Below are positions 57,011-64,000 of a stretch of DNA of 64,000 nt, piece after piece. The stretch's first letter is position 1; each line of letters opens with the position of its first letter. This DNA comes from Bacteroidetes bacterium RIFCSPLOWO2_12_FULL_37_12 (GTDB lineage: Bacteria; Bacteroidota; Bacteroidia; 2-12-FULL-37-12): contig MEPC01000020.1 in NCBI GenBank assembly GCA_001769655.1, forward strand, positions 138,516 to 202,515. Reading direction: 5' to 3'. Under the pieces are notes generated by a model, which saw nothing but the letters and a program-made list of their open reading frames with translations, searched no databases and was not told the origin of the DNA. Both the position numbers and the translations under genes were made by a program.

Positions 57011-58747
57011 TCAAATCCTCATCTGATAAGTATATAATTCAAAATATCTTCCCTTTTTGTCAATTAGTTCCTGGTGGGTGCCCTGCTCAGCAATACACCC
57101 ATCTTCAATAACCAGGATCTGCGTTGCTTTACGGATTGTGCTTAAGCGATGGGCAATTACAAACGTAGTTCTGCCTCTGAACAATTCTTCTAAACTTTTT
57201 TGAATCAGCGCCTCGCTTTCTGTGTCCAGATTGGAAGTGGCTTCATCGAGAATTATTATTTTAGGGTCAGCCAGTACCGCACGGGCTATGGCTATGCGTT
57301 GCCGCTGACCTCCCGAAAGTTTAACGCCGCGTTCACCGATTAACGTATCCAGACCGTTTTCAAAACGGTCTGTAAATTCGTTTACATAAGCCGCTTTCAC
57401 TGCTTGCTGTAATTGTTCAGCAGTGGCGCCGGGTCTTGGAAATAAAATATTTTCCCGGATGGTCCCTTCAAATAAAAATTCATCCTGAAGTACTACGCCT
57501 AAATTTTTACGGTAACTTCTCAGTGACACTTTTGAAAGGTCTTTACCGTCAATCGTTATGATGCCGGAATCGGGAGTGATAAAAGAAGCCGCCAGGGATG
57601 CCAGTGTTGTTTTTCCGGAGCCGGAAGTTCCAACTAACGCAGTGACAGAACCGCTGGGAGCATCAAAACGGATGTTTCGCACTACTTCTTTTCCTTCCTG
57701 ATAAGCAAAAGAAACATTTTCGAATTTTATATTTCCGGTAATTCCATTCAGATGAATAATCCTTTTAGTGTCATCGTTTTCCGGTTCCATGTTCATAATC
57801 TCTTCGGTTCTGTCTAATCCCGCAAATGCCTCCGTAAGCTGACTTCCTATATTGCTCATCTGAACTAAAGGAGCAATCATAAATCCCAGATAAAGTGTAA
57901 ATGAAAGAAATTCACCAATGGTCAACTGATCGTGCATAATTCGGTATCCTCCGATTCCCATGATGGCAGTGGATGCGAGTCCGAGTAAAAAGGCAGAAGA
58001 ACTGGTTAATAAAGCCGTGGATGTCAGCGAGCTTTTCACATTCAGAAAAAGACGCTCCACCCCTTTTTCAAAAGCATCGGTTTCCTGCTGTTCGGCATTA
58101 AACCCTTTGATGACACGAATTCCGCTGATGGTTTCAGTTAACCGTCCTGTTACTTCTGCGTTTATCTCACCTCTCTTTTTAAAGATGGGCCGGATGTACC
58201 CGAATGCTTTTAGAGCAATGAAGGCAAAAATGCTGACGGGCACTAAAACATACAAAGTCATCATTGCGCTTATTTTAATAAGCAAAATCAATGAAACAAT
58301 CGCAGTAAGTGTACCACCCGTTAGTTGCACCAGACCGGTGCCTACCAGATTTCTAACTCCTTCCACATCGTTCATAATCCGGGAAACCAAAGCGCCGGAT
58401 TTGTTGTTATCAAAATACCGGATGGGAAGTGAAAGAATTTGTTTCTGAACTTTTACCCTGAGTTGCGATATTAAATGTTGTGCCTCCACACTAAGGAGTT
58501 TTGTCAGCAGATAGGATGTCACCGATTGTACCAGAATGGAACCGGTTACCACCCAAAGCAGAATTTTCAGCATGGATAAATTTTTGTGCACAATCACATC
58601 GTCCATCAGGTATTTAGTGGCACCCGGCAGAACGAGACCTGCTAACCGGCTGATTACGATTAACAGTAAACCGATAAATACAATTTTTCTTCTAGGCCAG
58701 ATGAATGCCTTAAAGGCATCTACAAGCGATACTTTATGTTTTTTCAT
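57011..58747 (-). CDS. MsbA-like ABC exporter (half-transporter)
   Basis: From the ATG at 58747 the protein is 578 residues: six membrane helices (about 20-310) and an ATPase domain with Walker A GTSGSGKTT, signature LSGGQRQRIAIARAV, Walker B IIILDEATSNLD and H-loop IAHRLST. The length and order match MsbA-type exporters of lipids or lipid-linked molecules. The open frame extends to 58804 but would overlap the end of the next gene, so the later start is chosen. The preceding gene on this strand is a truncated surface protein that ends 41 bases before this start. Confidence 0.93.
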   Translation of the reverse strand: MKKHKVSLVDAFKAFIWPRRKIVFIGLLLIVISRLAGLVLPGATKYLMDDVIVHKNLSMLKILLWVVTGSILVQSVTSYLLTKLLSVEAQHLISQLRVKVQKQILSLPIRYFDNNKSGALVSRIMNDVEGVRNLVGTGLVQLTGGTLTAIVSLILLIKISAMMTLYVLVPVSIFAFIALKAFGYIRPIFKKRGEINAEVTGRLTETISGIRVIKGFNAEQQETDAFEKGVERLFLNVKSSLTSTALLTSSSAFLLGLASTAIMGIGGYRIMHDQLTIGEFLSFTLYLGFMIAPLVQMSNIGSQLTEAFAGLDRTEEIMNMEPENDDTKRIIHLNGITGNIKFENVSFAYQEGKEVVRNIRFDAPSGSVTALVGTSGSGKTTLASLAASFITPDSGIITIDGKDLSKVSLRSYRKNLGVVLQDEFLFEGTIRENILFPRPGATAEQLQQAVKAAYVNEFTDRFENGLDTLIGERGVKLSGGQRQRIAIARAVLADPKIIILDEATSNLDTESEALIQKSLEELFRGRTTFVIAHRLSTIRKATQILVIEDGCIAEQGTHQELIDKKGRYFELYTYQMRI

Positions 58748-58788
58748 GTTGTCCGGAATGTTGCGGAAAGCTACGAAATAAATCAGAC

Positions 58789-61221
58789 CTAATGCGTCAA
58801 ACAATTATTTGCATCACGCACAGTTATGGTGTAGGTACCTGCTGTCAGTGCGGAAAAATTTACCGGAGTGCCGGAGGCAACATTATTGAATGACCACGTA
58901 CTTCCACCATCTTTTGAGTAATCGTAGGGTGCAGTGCCACCGGTAGCTGTGACGTTTATAGCACCGTTAGTTTGCCCAAAACAAGAAATGTTGGTTTGAG
59001 AATTCAAATTAATTACAATTTGCGCCGGCTCAGTGACATTTATGGTTTTTATAACCTTGCATGTATTGGCGTCGGTTACTGTCACGGTGTAATTACCGGC
59101 TGTCAGTCCTGAAATACTTGAAATTGTTGAGGTAGTTGACCATGAATATGTATAGGAAGGAGTGCCACCTGTACCGGAAGCCGATGCCGCTCCTGTAGCG
59201 GCGCATGGACATAAAATATTCGTTTGAGAAGTAGTGGCATCCACGTTGTTTATGGTAAACGGCTTGTTGGTTAACGCCGCCGTGTTGCCGCAGTTATCAG
59301 TAACCGATCCTACAAGGTTTAAGCTGAAAGAACCGCTGGTAGTCAAAGCGGGACTAATAGTGGCAGTAAAAGTATTTTCAAATTGCCCCCCTACACTGCA
59401 TGCGGCGCCAGTGACACCGGAGAGTGTGTAGGGACCTCCGGGTCCGGTGAGTGTAAAATCGGAATTTGAAACCGTACTGCACAAAACGTTTTCAGAGAAA
59501 TTAAAAGTTATTTGAGTGGCACCGCAGGCAATCGGTGTAATAACGGATTGAAAAGATGGCGCTACATTATCATAAATTGTAGCTGTAGATGAGCTGAAAT
59601 CAATGGTATAGCCGTTGGTAGAAGTAGAAAACTGGCTTACATTAATGGCGTACGTTTGTCCGATAACGACAGGAATGACTGCATTAAAAGGCGTTCCTCC
59701 GGCGCCTTGTGAATTTGAACCGGAGCCACCATTGGGACCCGTTAAACCATCAGTAGCAGAATAATTACAACTTACTTCCAATGCTGAGTTGCCATAAATA
59801 TCGGAGCAATTTGCAGAAGTTAAATTATAAACAGCCCAGTCATAATCATCGGTCAATTTATTCGGAGTAATTTCAAAATCTAAATTTCCGGATGCGAGGG
59901 TAGTAAAAATATACCACACATCATTTTTCTCACCGGAAGAAAGACAGGAGGTTGAACTATTTATTTCCGGAGCGATATTTCCTGTTCCCGAATAGGCATT
60001 GGCTTCGGAATAAGAACTCTGACATATAGGTATTGAATTAATGCAATCCTGCGGACTTGGGGGACAATTATTTACCGTTACATAATTATTTTTTGATTCA
60101 GCATCGGATCCGGAAGAATTAGTAACTGTTAAAGTAACATTATAATTACCGGCGGTGCTGTAAGTGATGGTAGGATTTTGAGCGGTGGAAGTAGCCGGAG
60201 TGCCACCGGTGAAAGTCCAACTCCAGGAAGTTGGTGAGTTTGTACTCAGGTCAGTAAATGCAACCGTGGCACCGGTGCAAATAGTAAGAGGAGTTCCGGA
60301 AAAATCGGCGACGGGTGGGGGAGGGGTTTGCACACAAACTCCAAATGTTCCGGTACCGGATGAATATTTCCAGATGCGGATATAATAAGTAGAGCCAGAC
60401 GTTAATCCGCTTCTGCTGATAAAAGGCATCGAGCCGTTATTTGAATCATCGTCATCACATTCCAATTCCGTAATGCCGGTACTGCATGACGAGGCACTGT
60501 AAACCGTCATGCCACCGTCTGTGATAGTGCCGGTTTGTGTGTCAATCCAGACGGAGCCACCGGCAGGAGCAGTAAATTTATACCATACATCGGGAGCGCC
60601 TGGAGTGGCACAAGAAGGAGTTCCTCCGTTTGCGGCATTACTGGAATAGGTAGCGCCTACGGTTGTGCCACTTGTATAAGAACAGGAACCGCCAACGGTC
60701 AAGGTGACAGCATTGCAGGGAGAATCGTTTGCGGCTGGAGGATTATCGTAAACACAAATTTTAAATGTACCGGTTCCACTGGAATATTGCCAGAAACGAA
60801 CGTAGTAAGTGGCACCGGAAGTCAAGCCGGTAGCCGCTATCATTGGCATTAAACCATTAGCGGAACCATCATCATCGCAGGTAATCTGAGTGACAGCCGT
60901 ACTGCAATTAGTGGCACTGTAGAGAGCCATTCCACCATCTGTAATGGAATTGACATCTGTGTCTATGGTGATATTACCGGAAGCGGGTGCTACAAATTTA
61001 TACCAGACATCCGGAGCGCCCGGAGTTGCGCAGGTAGGTGTTCCACCATTCGCCGCATTATTGTTATACGTATTTCCTACAGTGGTCCCATTAGATAATG
61101 AACAGGAAGCGCCAACTGTCAAAGTAACTGCAGTACAAGGAGAATCACCTTGGGCAAAACAACGGTTACTATAAAAACAAAAAACCGGAATGGAAAAAAA
61201 TAGAATTATATTTTTTTTCAT
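58789..61221 (-). CDS. PKD/SprB-type surface protein lacking a C-terminal sorting domain
   Basis: The 810-residue protein has a signal peptide (MKKNIILFFSIPVFCFYSNRCFAQ). Two jelly-roll-like repeats follow (about 27-160 and 170-300), each with DSPC.AVTLTVG..C....GTTVG.TY and DVWYKF.AP..G. Next come a PKD domain (GTPLTICTGATVAFTDLSTNSPTSWSWTF), another jelly-roll, an Ig-like domain, and two SprB repeats (TNILCPCAATGAASASGTGGTPSYTYSWST and TNISCFGQTNGAINVTATGGTAPYDYS). It stops abruptly after DANNCLTH. Normal proteins of this kind go on with more repeats and a gliding/T9SS C-terminal domain, which is missing here. It may be truncated at the 3' end. Confidence 0.85.
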   Translation of the reverse strand: MKKNIILFFSIPVFCFYSNRCFAQGDSPCTAVTLTVGASCSLSNGTTVGNTYNNNAANGGTPTCATPGAPDVWYKFVAPASGNITIDTDVNSITDGGMALYSATNCSTAVTQITCDDDGSANGLMPMIAATGLTSGATYYVRFWQYSSGTGTFKICVYDNPPAANDSPCNAVTLTVGGSCSYTSGTTVGATYSSNAANGGTPSCATPGAPDVWYKFTAPAGGSVWIDTQTGTITDGGMTVYSASSCSTGITELECDDDDSNNGSMPFISRSGLTSGSTYYIRIWKYSSGTGTFGVCVQTPPPPVADFSGTPLTICTGATVAFTDLSTNSPTSWSWTFTGGTPATSTAQNPTITYSTAGNYNVTLTVTNSSGSDAESKNNYVTVNNCPPSPQDCINSIPICQSSYSEANAYSGTGNIAPEINSSTSCLSSGEKNDVWYIFTTLASGNLDFEITPNKLTDDYDWAVYNLTSANCSDIYGNSALEVSCNYSATDGLTGPNGGSGSNSQGAGGTPFNAVIPVVIGQTYAINVSQFSTSTNGYTIDFSSSTATIYDNVAPSFQSVITPIACGATQITFNFSENVLCSTVSNSDFTLTGPGGPYTLSGVTGAACSVGGQFENTFTATISPALTTSGSFSLNLVGSVTDNCGNTAALTNKPFTINNVDATTSQTNILCPCAATGAASASGTGGTPSYTYSWSTTSTISSISGLTAGNYTVTVTDANTCKVIKTINVTEPAQIVINLNSQTNISCFGQTNGAINVTATGGTAPYDYSKDGGSTWSFNNVASGTPVNFSALTAGTYTITVRDANNCLTH

Positions 61222-61250
61222 AAAATATTTTGTTCGAAAACATTAGAATA

Positions 61251-61258
61251 CAAAATTA
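61251..61258 (-). promoter_or_regulatory. Bacteroidota promoter core for the 61221 gene
   Basis: On the - strand the site reads TAATTTTG (TAnnTTTG), 30 bases before the ATG at 61221. Confidence 0.45.
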
Positions 61259-61311
61259 AATTTTGTCCGGGGGTTGTAAAGGTATGAAAAATATATTACT
61301 ATTTCAAAAAG

Positions 61312-61351
61312 ACCTCACCCCAGCCCCTCTCCAAAATGGAGAGAGGTGAGA
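61312..61351. repeat. CCTCACCCCAGCCCCTCTCC palindrome, copy 2
   Basis: This is the same string as 23287-23325 in reverse complement. CCTCTCC and GGAGAG pair around AAAAT. Confidence 0.8.
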
Positions 61352-61381
61352 GATTCGCTATGCGAAAATTATAATTTGGTT

Positions 61382-61570
61382 TTAGAAATTTTTACCTTTT
61401 ATTTTGAACATCAACTTTCTTTCAAGGGGTGTCTGCGCATCATACAGAAAGCTGTTCATACTCTCAAGCCATTCAAATATTTCAGAAGGAGATAGTTTTT
61501 GATGGGCGCGAACCTGCTCATCTGTAACCGTATAGTAAAAACCTTCTTTTGTATTCCTTTTTTTTTTCAT
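61382..61570 (-). CDS. Small conserved-looking protein
   Basis: The 62-residue protein (MKKKRNTKEGFYYTVTDEQVR...) has the layout of short bacterial proteins with YTVTDEQ..., followed by a helix PSEIFEWLESMNSFL and an R/K-rich end. Such proteins are often found next to nucleotidyltransferase or toxin genes. Here it stands alone, 33 bases before the aldolase gene ends. The ATG at 61570 has a usual A-rich context. Function unknown. Confidence 0.5.
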   Translation of the reverse strand: MKKKRNTKEGFYYTVTDEQVRAHQKLSPSEIFEWLESMNSFLYDAQTPLERKLMFKIKGKNF

Positions 61571-61603
61571 ACAAAAAGTTTTTCGAAATTCGCCTTTAAT
61601 TTT

Positions 61604-62662
61604 TCAAGCCAGCCCAATCCCTTTCTCCAGATAAACGTCTTGAATTGCATTCAGCAATGCAACTCCGTCTTTCATGGGTTTCTGAAATGCTTTTCTTCCT
61701 GAAATCAATCCGGTGCCGCCCGCTCGTTTGTTAATCACAGCCGTTTGCACTGCTTCAGCCAAATCACCTGTCCCCTTGGATTCACCACCGGAATTGATTA
61801 ATCCTGCACGACCCATGTAGCATCCGGCTAATTGGTAACGTGTGAGGTCAATAGGATGGTCTGAAGAAAGTTGAGTGTAAACCTTTTCATGCGTTTTGCC
61901 AAAATTCAGGGCTTTGTAGCCCCCGTTGTTGGTGGGAAGTTTTTGCTTAATAATATCGGCTTGAATAGTGACACCCAGATGATTTGCCTGGCTCGTTAAG
62001 TCGGCAGAAGTGTGATAATCAATGCCATCCTTTTTGAAACCGCTGTTACGGAGATAACACCAGAGAACTGTGGCTAATCCTTTCTGATGTGCATACTCAA
62101 ACACCTGAGCAATTTCCACAATCTGGCGCGCTGATTCGGGGGAGCCGAAATAAATAGTGGCGCCAATTGCCGCGGCGCCGAGATTCCAGGCAGAGTCAAC
62201 GGTTCCAAAAAGAATCTGATCATACTTATTCGGATACGTAAGAAATTCATTGTGATTGATTTTTACAATGAAAGGAATCTTATGCGCATATTTTCTGCAA
62301 GAGACAGCCAATACACCAAAAGTGGAAGCCACTGCATTACATCCGCCTTCCATGGCAAGCTTAATAATGTTTTCGGGGTCAAAATAAACGGGATTGGGTG
62401 CAAAAGATGCACCGGCAGAATGTTCAATGCCCTGGTCCACCGGCAGAATGGATACATATCCGGTGCCACTCAATCTTCCATGATTGAATAGTGAAGAAAG
62501 ATTTCGCAAGACCTGAGGATTACGGTTTGAACCGGTCCATATACGGTCCAGAAAATCCGGACCCGGAGCATGTATCATCTCACGAGGGATGGTCTTGCAC
62601 TGATGCGCTAAAAGTTTTTCGGCATTTTCACCGAGTAGTTGTGTAATGGATTGCAGGGACAT
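61604..62662 (-). CDS. fbaB: Class I fructose-bisphosphate aldolase (DhnA/FbaB type)
   Basis: From the ATG at 62662 ([18 protein letters not shown]) the protein is 352 residues. Motifs of DhnA-type class I aldolases: [90 protein letters not shown] and [10 protein letters not shown]...[19 protein letters not shown]. It splits fructose-1,6-bisphosphate through a Schiff base on lysine. The frame is open to 62704, but the later ATG fits a promoter core at 62685-62692 and avoids overlap with the next gene. Confidence 0.92.
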   Translation of the reverse strand: MSLQSITQLLGENAEKLLAHQCKTIPREMIHAPGPDFLDRIWTGSNRNPQVLRNLSSLFNHGRLSGTGYVSILPVDQGIEHSAGASFAPNPVYFDPENIIKLAMEGGCNAVASTFGVLAVSCRKYAHKIPFIVKINHNEFLTYPNKYDQILFGTVDSAWNLGAAAIGATIYFGSPESARQIVEIAQVFEYAHQKGLATVLWCYLRNSGFKKDGIDYHTSADLTSQANHLGVTIQADIIKQKLPTNNGGYKALNFGKTHEKVYTQLSSDHPIDLTRYQLAGCYMGRAGLINSGGESKGTGDLAEAVQTAVINKRAGGTGLISGRKAFQKPMKDGVALLNAIQDVYLEKGIGLA

Positions 62663-62684
62663 GGGGATGGGGGTTAGGTAATTG

Positions 62685-62692
62685 CAAAAATA
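62685..62692 (-). promoter_or_regulatory. Bacteroidota promoter core for the aldolase gene
   Basis: On the - strand the site reads TATTTTTG (TAnnTTTG), 23 bases before the ATG at 62662. It supports that start. Confidence 0.45.
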
Positions 62693-62700
62693 ACAAAATT

Positions 62701-63816
62701 TCAATAAACCGTCAAAGTCGGGTCAATTTCCTGTGCCCAGGCAATAATTCCTCCTTTTAGATTTGCGGTATTATTAAATCCAAATTCATCATTAAGTTTT
62801 CTAACAGCCGTAGCGCTTCTTTTTCCTGAACGGCAATAAATTACTACGGGCACATCCTTTCTTATTTTATCAATGTGTTTATTCAGAGAAGACAGTGGGA
62901 TTAATAATCCTCCGATATTGCTGATTTGATATTCCATGGGTTCACGCACATCGAGAAGCTGAATTGCCTCGCCGGCATCCAACCTGCGTTTTAGTTCTGT
63001 AACTGTTATTTCTTTCATGTTGTTTTTAGGATTACAAAATTCTTCATAATCAATGAGTTTTTTTACGGTGGGATTTTCTCCGCAAACCGGACACGCAGGG
63101 TCTTTATCAATGGTTAGTAAAACCGGATGAAAAGATAATAAATCTATGGTAAATAATTTTCCGTTCAGAGGTTCGCCGGTGAGGGTTATTATTTTTATGA
63201 TTTCATTCGCCTGAAGAGTACCAGCCACGCCGGGTAGCACGCCAAACACTCCCGCTTCAGCGCAGGAAGGAACTGTGCCGGGAGCCGGTGGTTCCGGAAA
63301 AAGGCACCGGTAACAGGGACCATTCCGGTAATTGAAAACACTTAATTGTAAATCAAAGCGGTAGATGGAAGCAAAAACATTTACCTTTTTCAATAGCACA
63401 CAGGCATCGTTTACTAAGTACCTCGTGGGAAAATTATCGGTTCCATCAGCGATTATATCATAATTCTGGATAATTTGCAGAGCATTTTCGGAAGTCAGCC
63501 GTGTGTTGAAACTGTCTATCTTTATAAAAGGATTTATTTCTTTTAATCTTTCCGCCATCACCTCTGTTTTTTGTTTACCAATTGAACTTTGTCCATACAT
63601 GATTTGACGTTGTAGATTACTCTCATCAATTTTATCAAAATCCAAAATACCGATGTTTCCAACGCCCGCCGCGGCGAGATAGGGAAGCATGGCATTGCCA
63701 AGTCCGCCACAGCCAATCACAAGAATCTTGGCTTGTTTCAGTTTTTCCTGACCTTCTTTTCCGATTTCAGGAAGAATGAGATGACGATGATAGCGCAGGA
63801 GTTCGCGGGGAGACAT
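62701..63816 (-). CDS. ThiF/MoeB-type E1-like adenylyltransferase fused to rhodanese
   Basis: The 371-residue protein has an E1-like domain: [21 protein letters not shown] (ATP loop, about 34-54), [40 protein letters not shown], the zinc pair CYRC and CPVC, and [25 protein letters not shown]. The last ~100 residues are a rhodanese domain with active Cys328 in [13 protein letters not shown]. The enzyme adenylates the C-terminal glycine of a ThiS/MoaD-like sulfur carrier and passes sulfur to it. It serves thiamine or molybdopterin synthesis; no other gene of either pathway lies in the window, so I give no symbol. Confidence 0.92.
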   Translation of the reverse strand: MSPRELLRYHRHLILPEIGKEGQEKLKQAKILVIGCGGLGNAMLPYLAAAGVGNIGILDFDKIDESNLQRQIMYGQSSIGKQKTEVMAERLKEINPFIKIDSFNTRLTSENALQIIQNYDIIADGTDNFPTRYLVNDACVLLKKVNVFASIYRFDLQLSVFNYRNGPCYRCLFPEPPAPGTVPSCAEAGVFGVLPGVAGTLQANEIIKIITLTGEPLNGKLFTIDLLSFHPVLLTIDKDPACPVCGENPTVKKLIDYEEFCNPKNNMKEITVTELKRRLDAGEAIQLLDVREPMEYQISNIGGLLIPLSSLNKHIDKIRKDVPVVIYCRSGKRSATAVRKLNDEFGFNNTANLKGGIIAWAQEIDPTLTVY

Positions 63817-63904
63817 GGGGGAGAGGGTGGGATTAAATTTACGATTTTTGATTTACGATTTGTTGCTCTTTGTGTTTATGAAATTGCATAGCAGAAAAAA
63901 AAAA

Positions 63905-64000
63905 TAACATAAAACATAAAACACAAAATGATTAATGTTAAACGAAAAACCCCTCAATACCTCTATACCTCTATACCTCTATACCCCTATACCCCTATAC
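63905..64000. repeat. Heptamer and octamer repeats at the window end
   Basis: ACATAAA units (63907-63930) are followed by CTATACCT and CTATACCC units from about 63956 to the end. The C-runs again give GGGG on the - strand. The array may run on beyond the window. No gene is seen after 63816. Confidence 0.75.

Overview
The window is a low-GC chromosomal segment of a member of the phylum Bacteroidota, probably an uncultured Chitinophagales/Sphingobacteriales-like organism. Evidence: many Sec-exported proteins end in the type IX secretion (T9SS) sorting domain (YFVKI...QKIIVQ type); several genes have the Bacteroidota promoter core TAnnTTTG; an S9B dipeptidyl peptidase, a menaquinone MqnC and SprB/PKD-type surface proteins are present. 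No rRNA, tRNA, transposase, integrase or CRISPR array was seen.

Layout. 0-5.2 kb: an outer-membrane-like gene broken by an in-frame TGA, then two large T9SS beta-propeller proteins that share a duplicated, RNA-like leader. 5.2-7.3 kb: a repeat-rich 611-base gap, a DUF6934-like gene with an unlisted 52-codon partner, a decayed T9SS tail and a HicB-HicA module. 7.3-34 kb: mostly core genes. These include phosphatidylserine decarboxylase, ribF, a Sua5/YciO protein, a TumA-TumE-like module, DPP IV, sulfotransferase plus two glycosyltransferases, an M16 protease pair, an outer-membrane protein with a metal-binding tail, mqnC, dnaA, a split 5'-nucleotidase, a methyltransferase and a GT-C/TPR protein. 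34-35.3 kb: a MacB-type permease.

35.5-55.3 kb is an accessory region. It opens with a three-gene operon of a DUF900-like hydrolase, an unknown protein and a membrane protein. Next come a membrane protein with an OLD-type ATPase-TOPRIM nuclease, a SprB-like surface protein with a frameshifted signal peptide, and an 11-kb operon built on a branched-chain-amino-acid-type ABC transporter. The transporter genes (livG, livF, livK, livH, livM) are interleaved with a membrane patatin phospholipase, a metallophosphoesterase, an atypical radical SAM protein and a toxin-antitoxin pair. livG has a TAA stop in place of the Walker B glutamate, and base composition switches abruptly inside livG, livF and livH. 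A CYTH protein and an N-terminally truncated Fic protein follow.

55.6-64 kb returns to core genes: a HI0933-like flavoprotein, an MsbA-type exporter, a truncated SprB/PKD surface protein, class I fructose-bisphosphate aldolase and a ThiF/MoeB-rhodanese fusion.

Intergenic DNA is rich in small palindromes and in 7- or 8-bp tandem repeats. One of these, CTATACCC, gives G-quadruplex-capable runs that end directly in front of two start codons. Strongest candidates for something undescribed: the duplicated leader, the mosaic liv operon with its embedded enzymes, the OLD-plus-membrane-protein pair and the structured element at 42986-43109. Two single-base stops and one homopolymer frameshift must first be separated from sequencing error.
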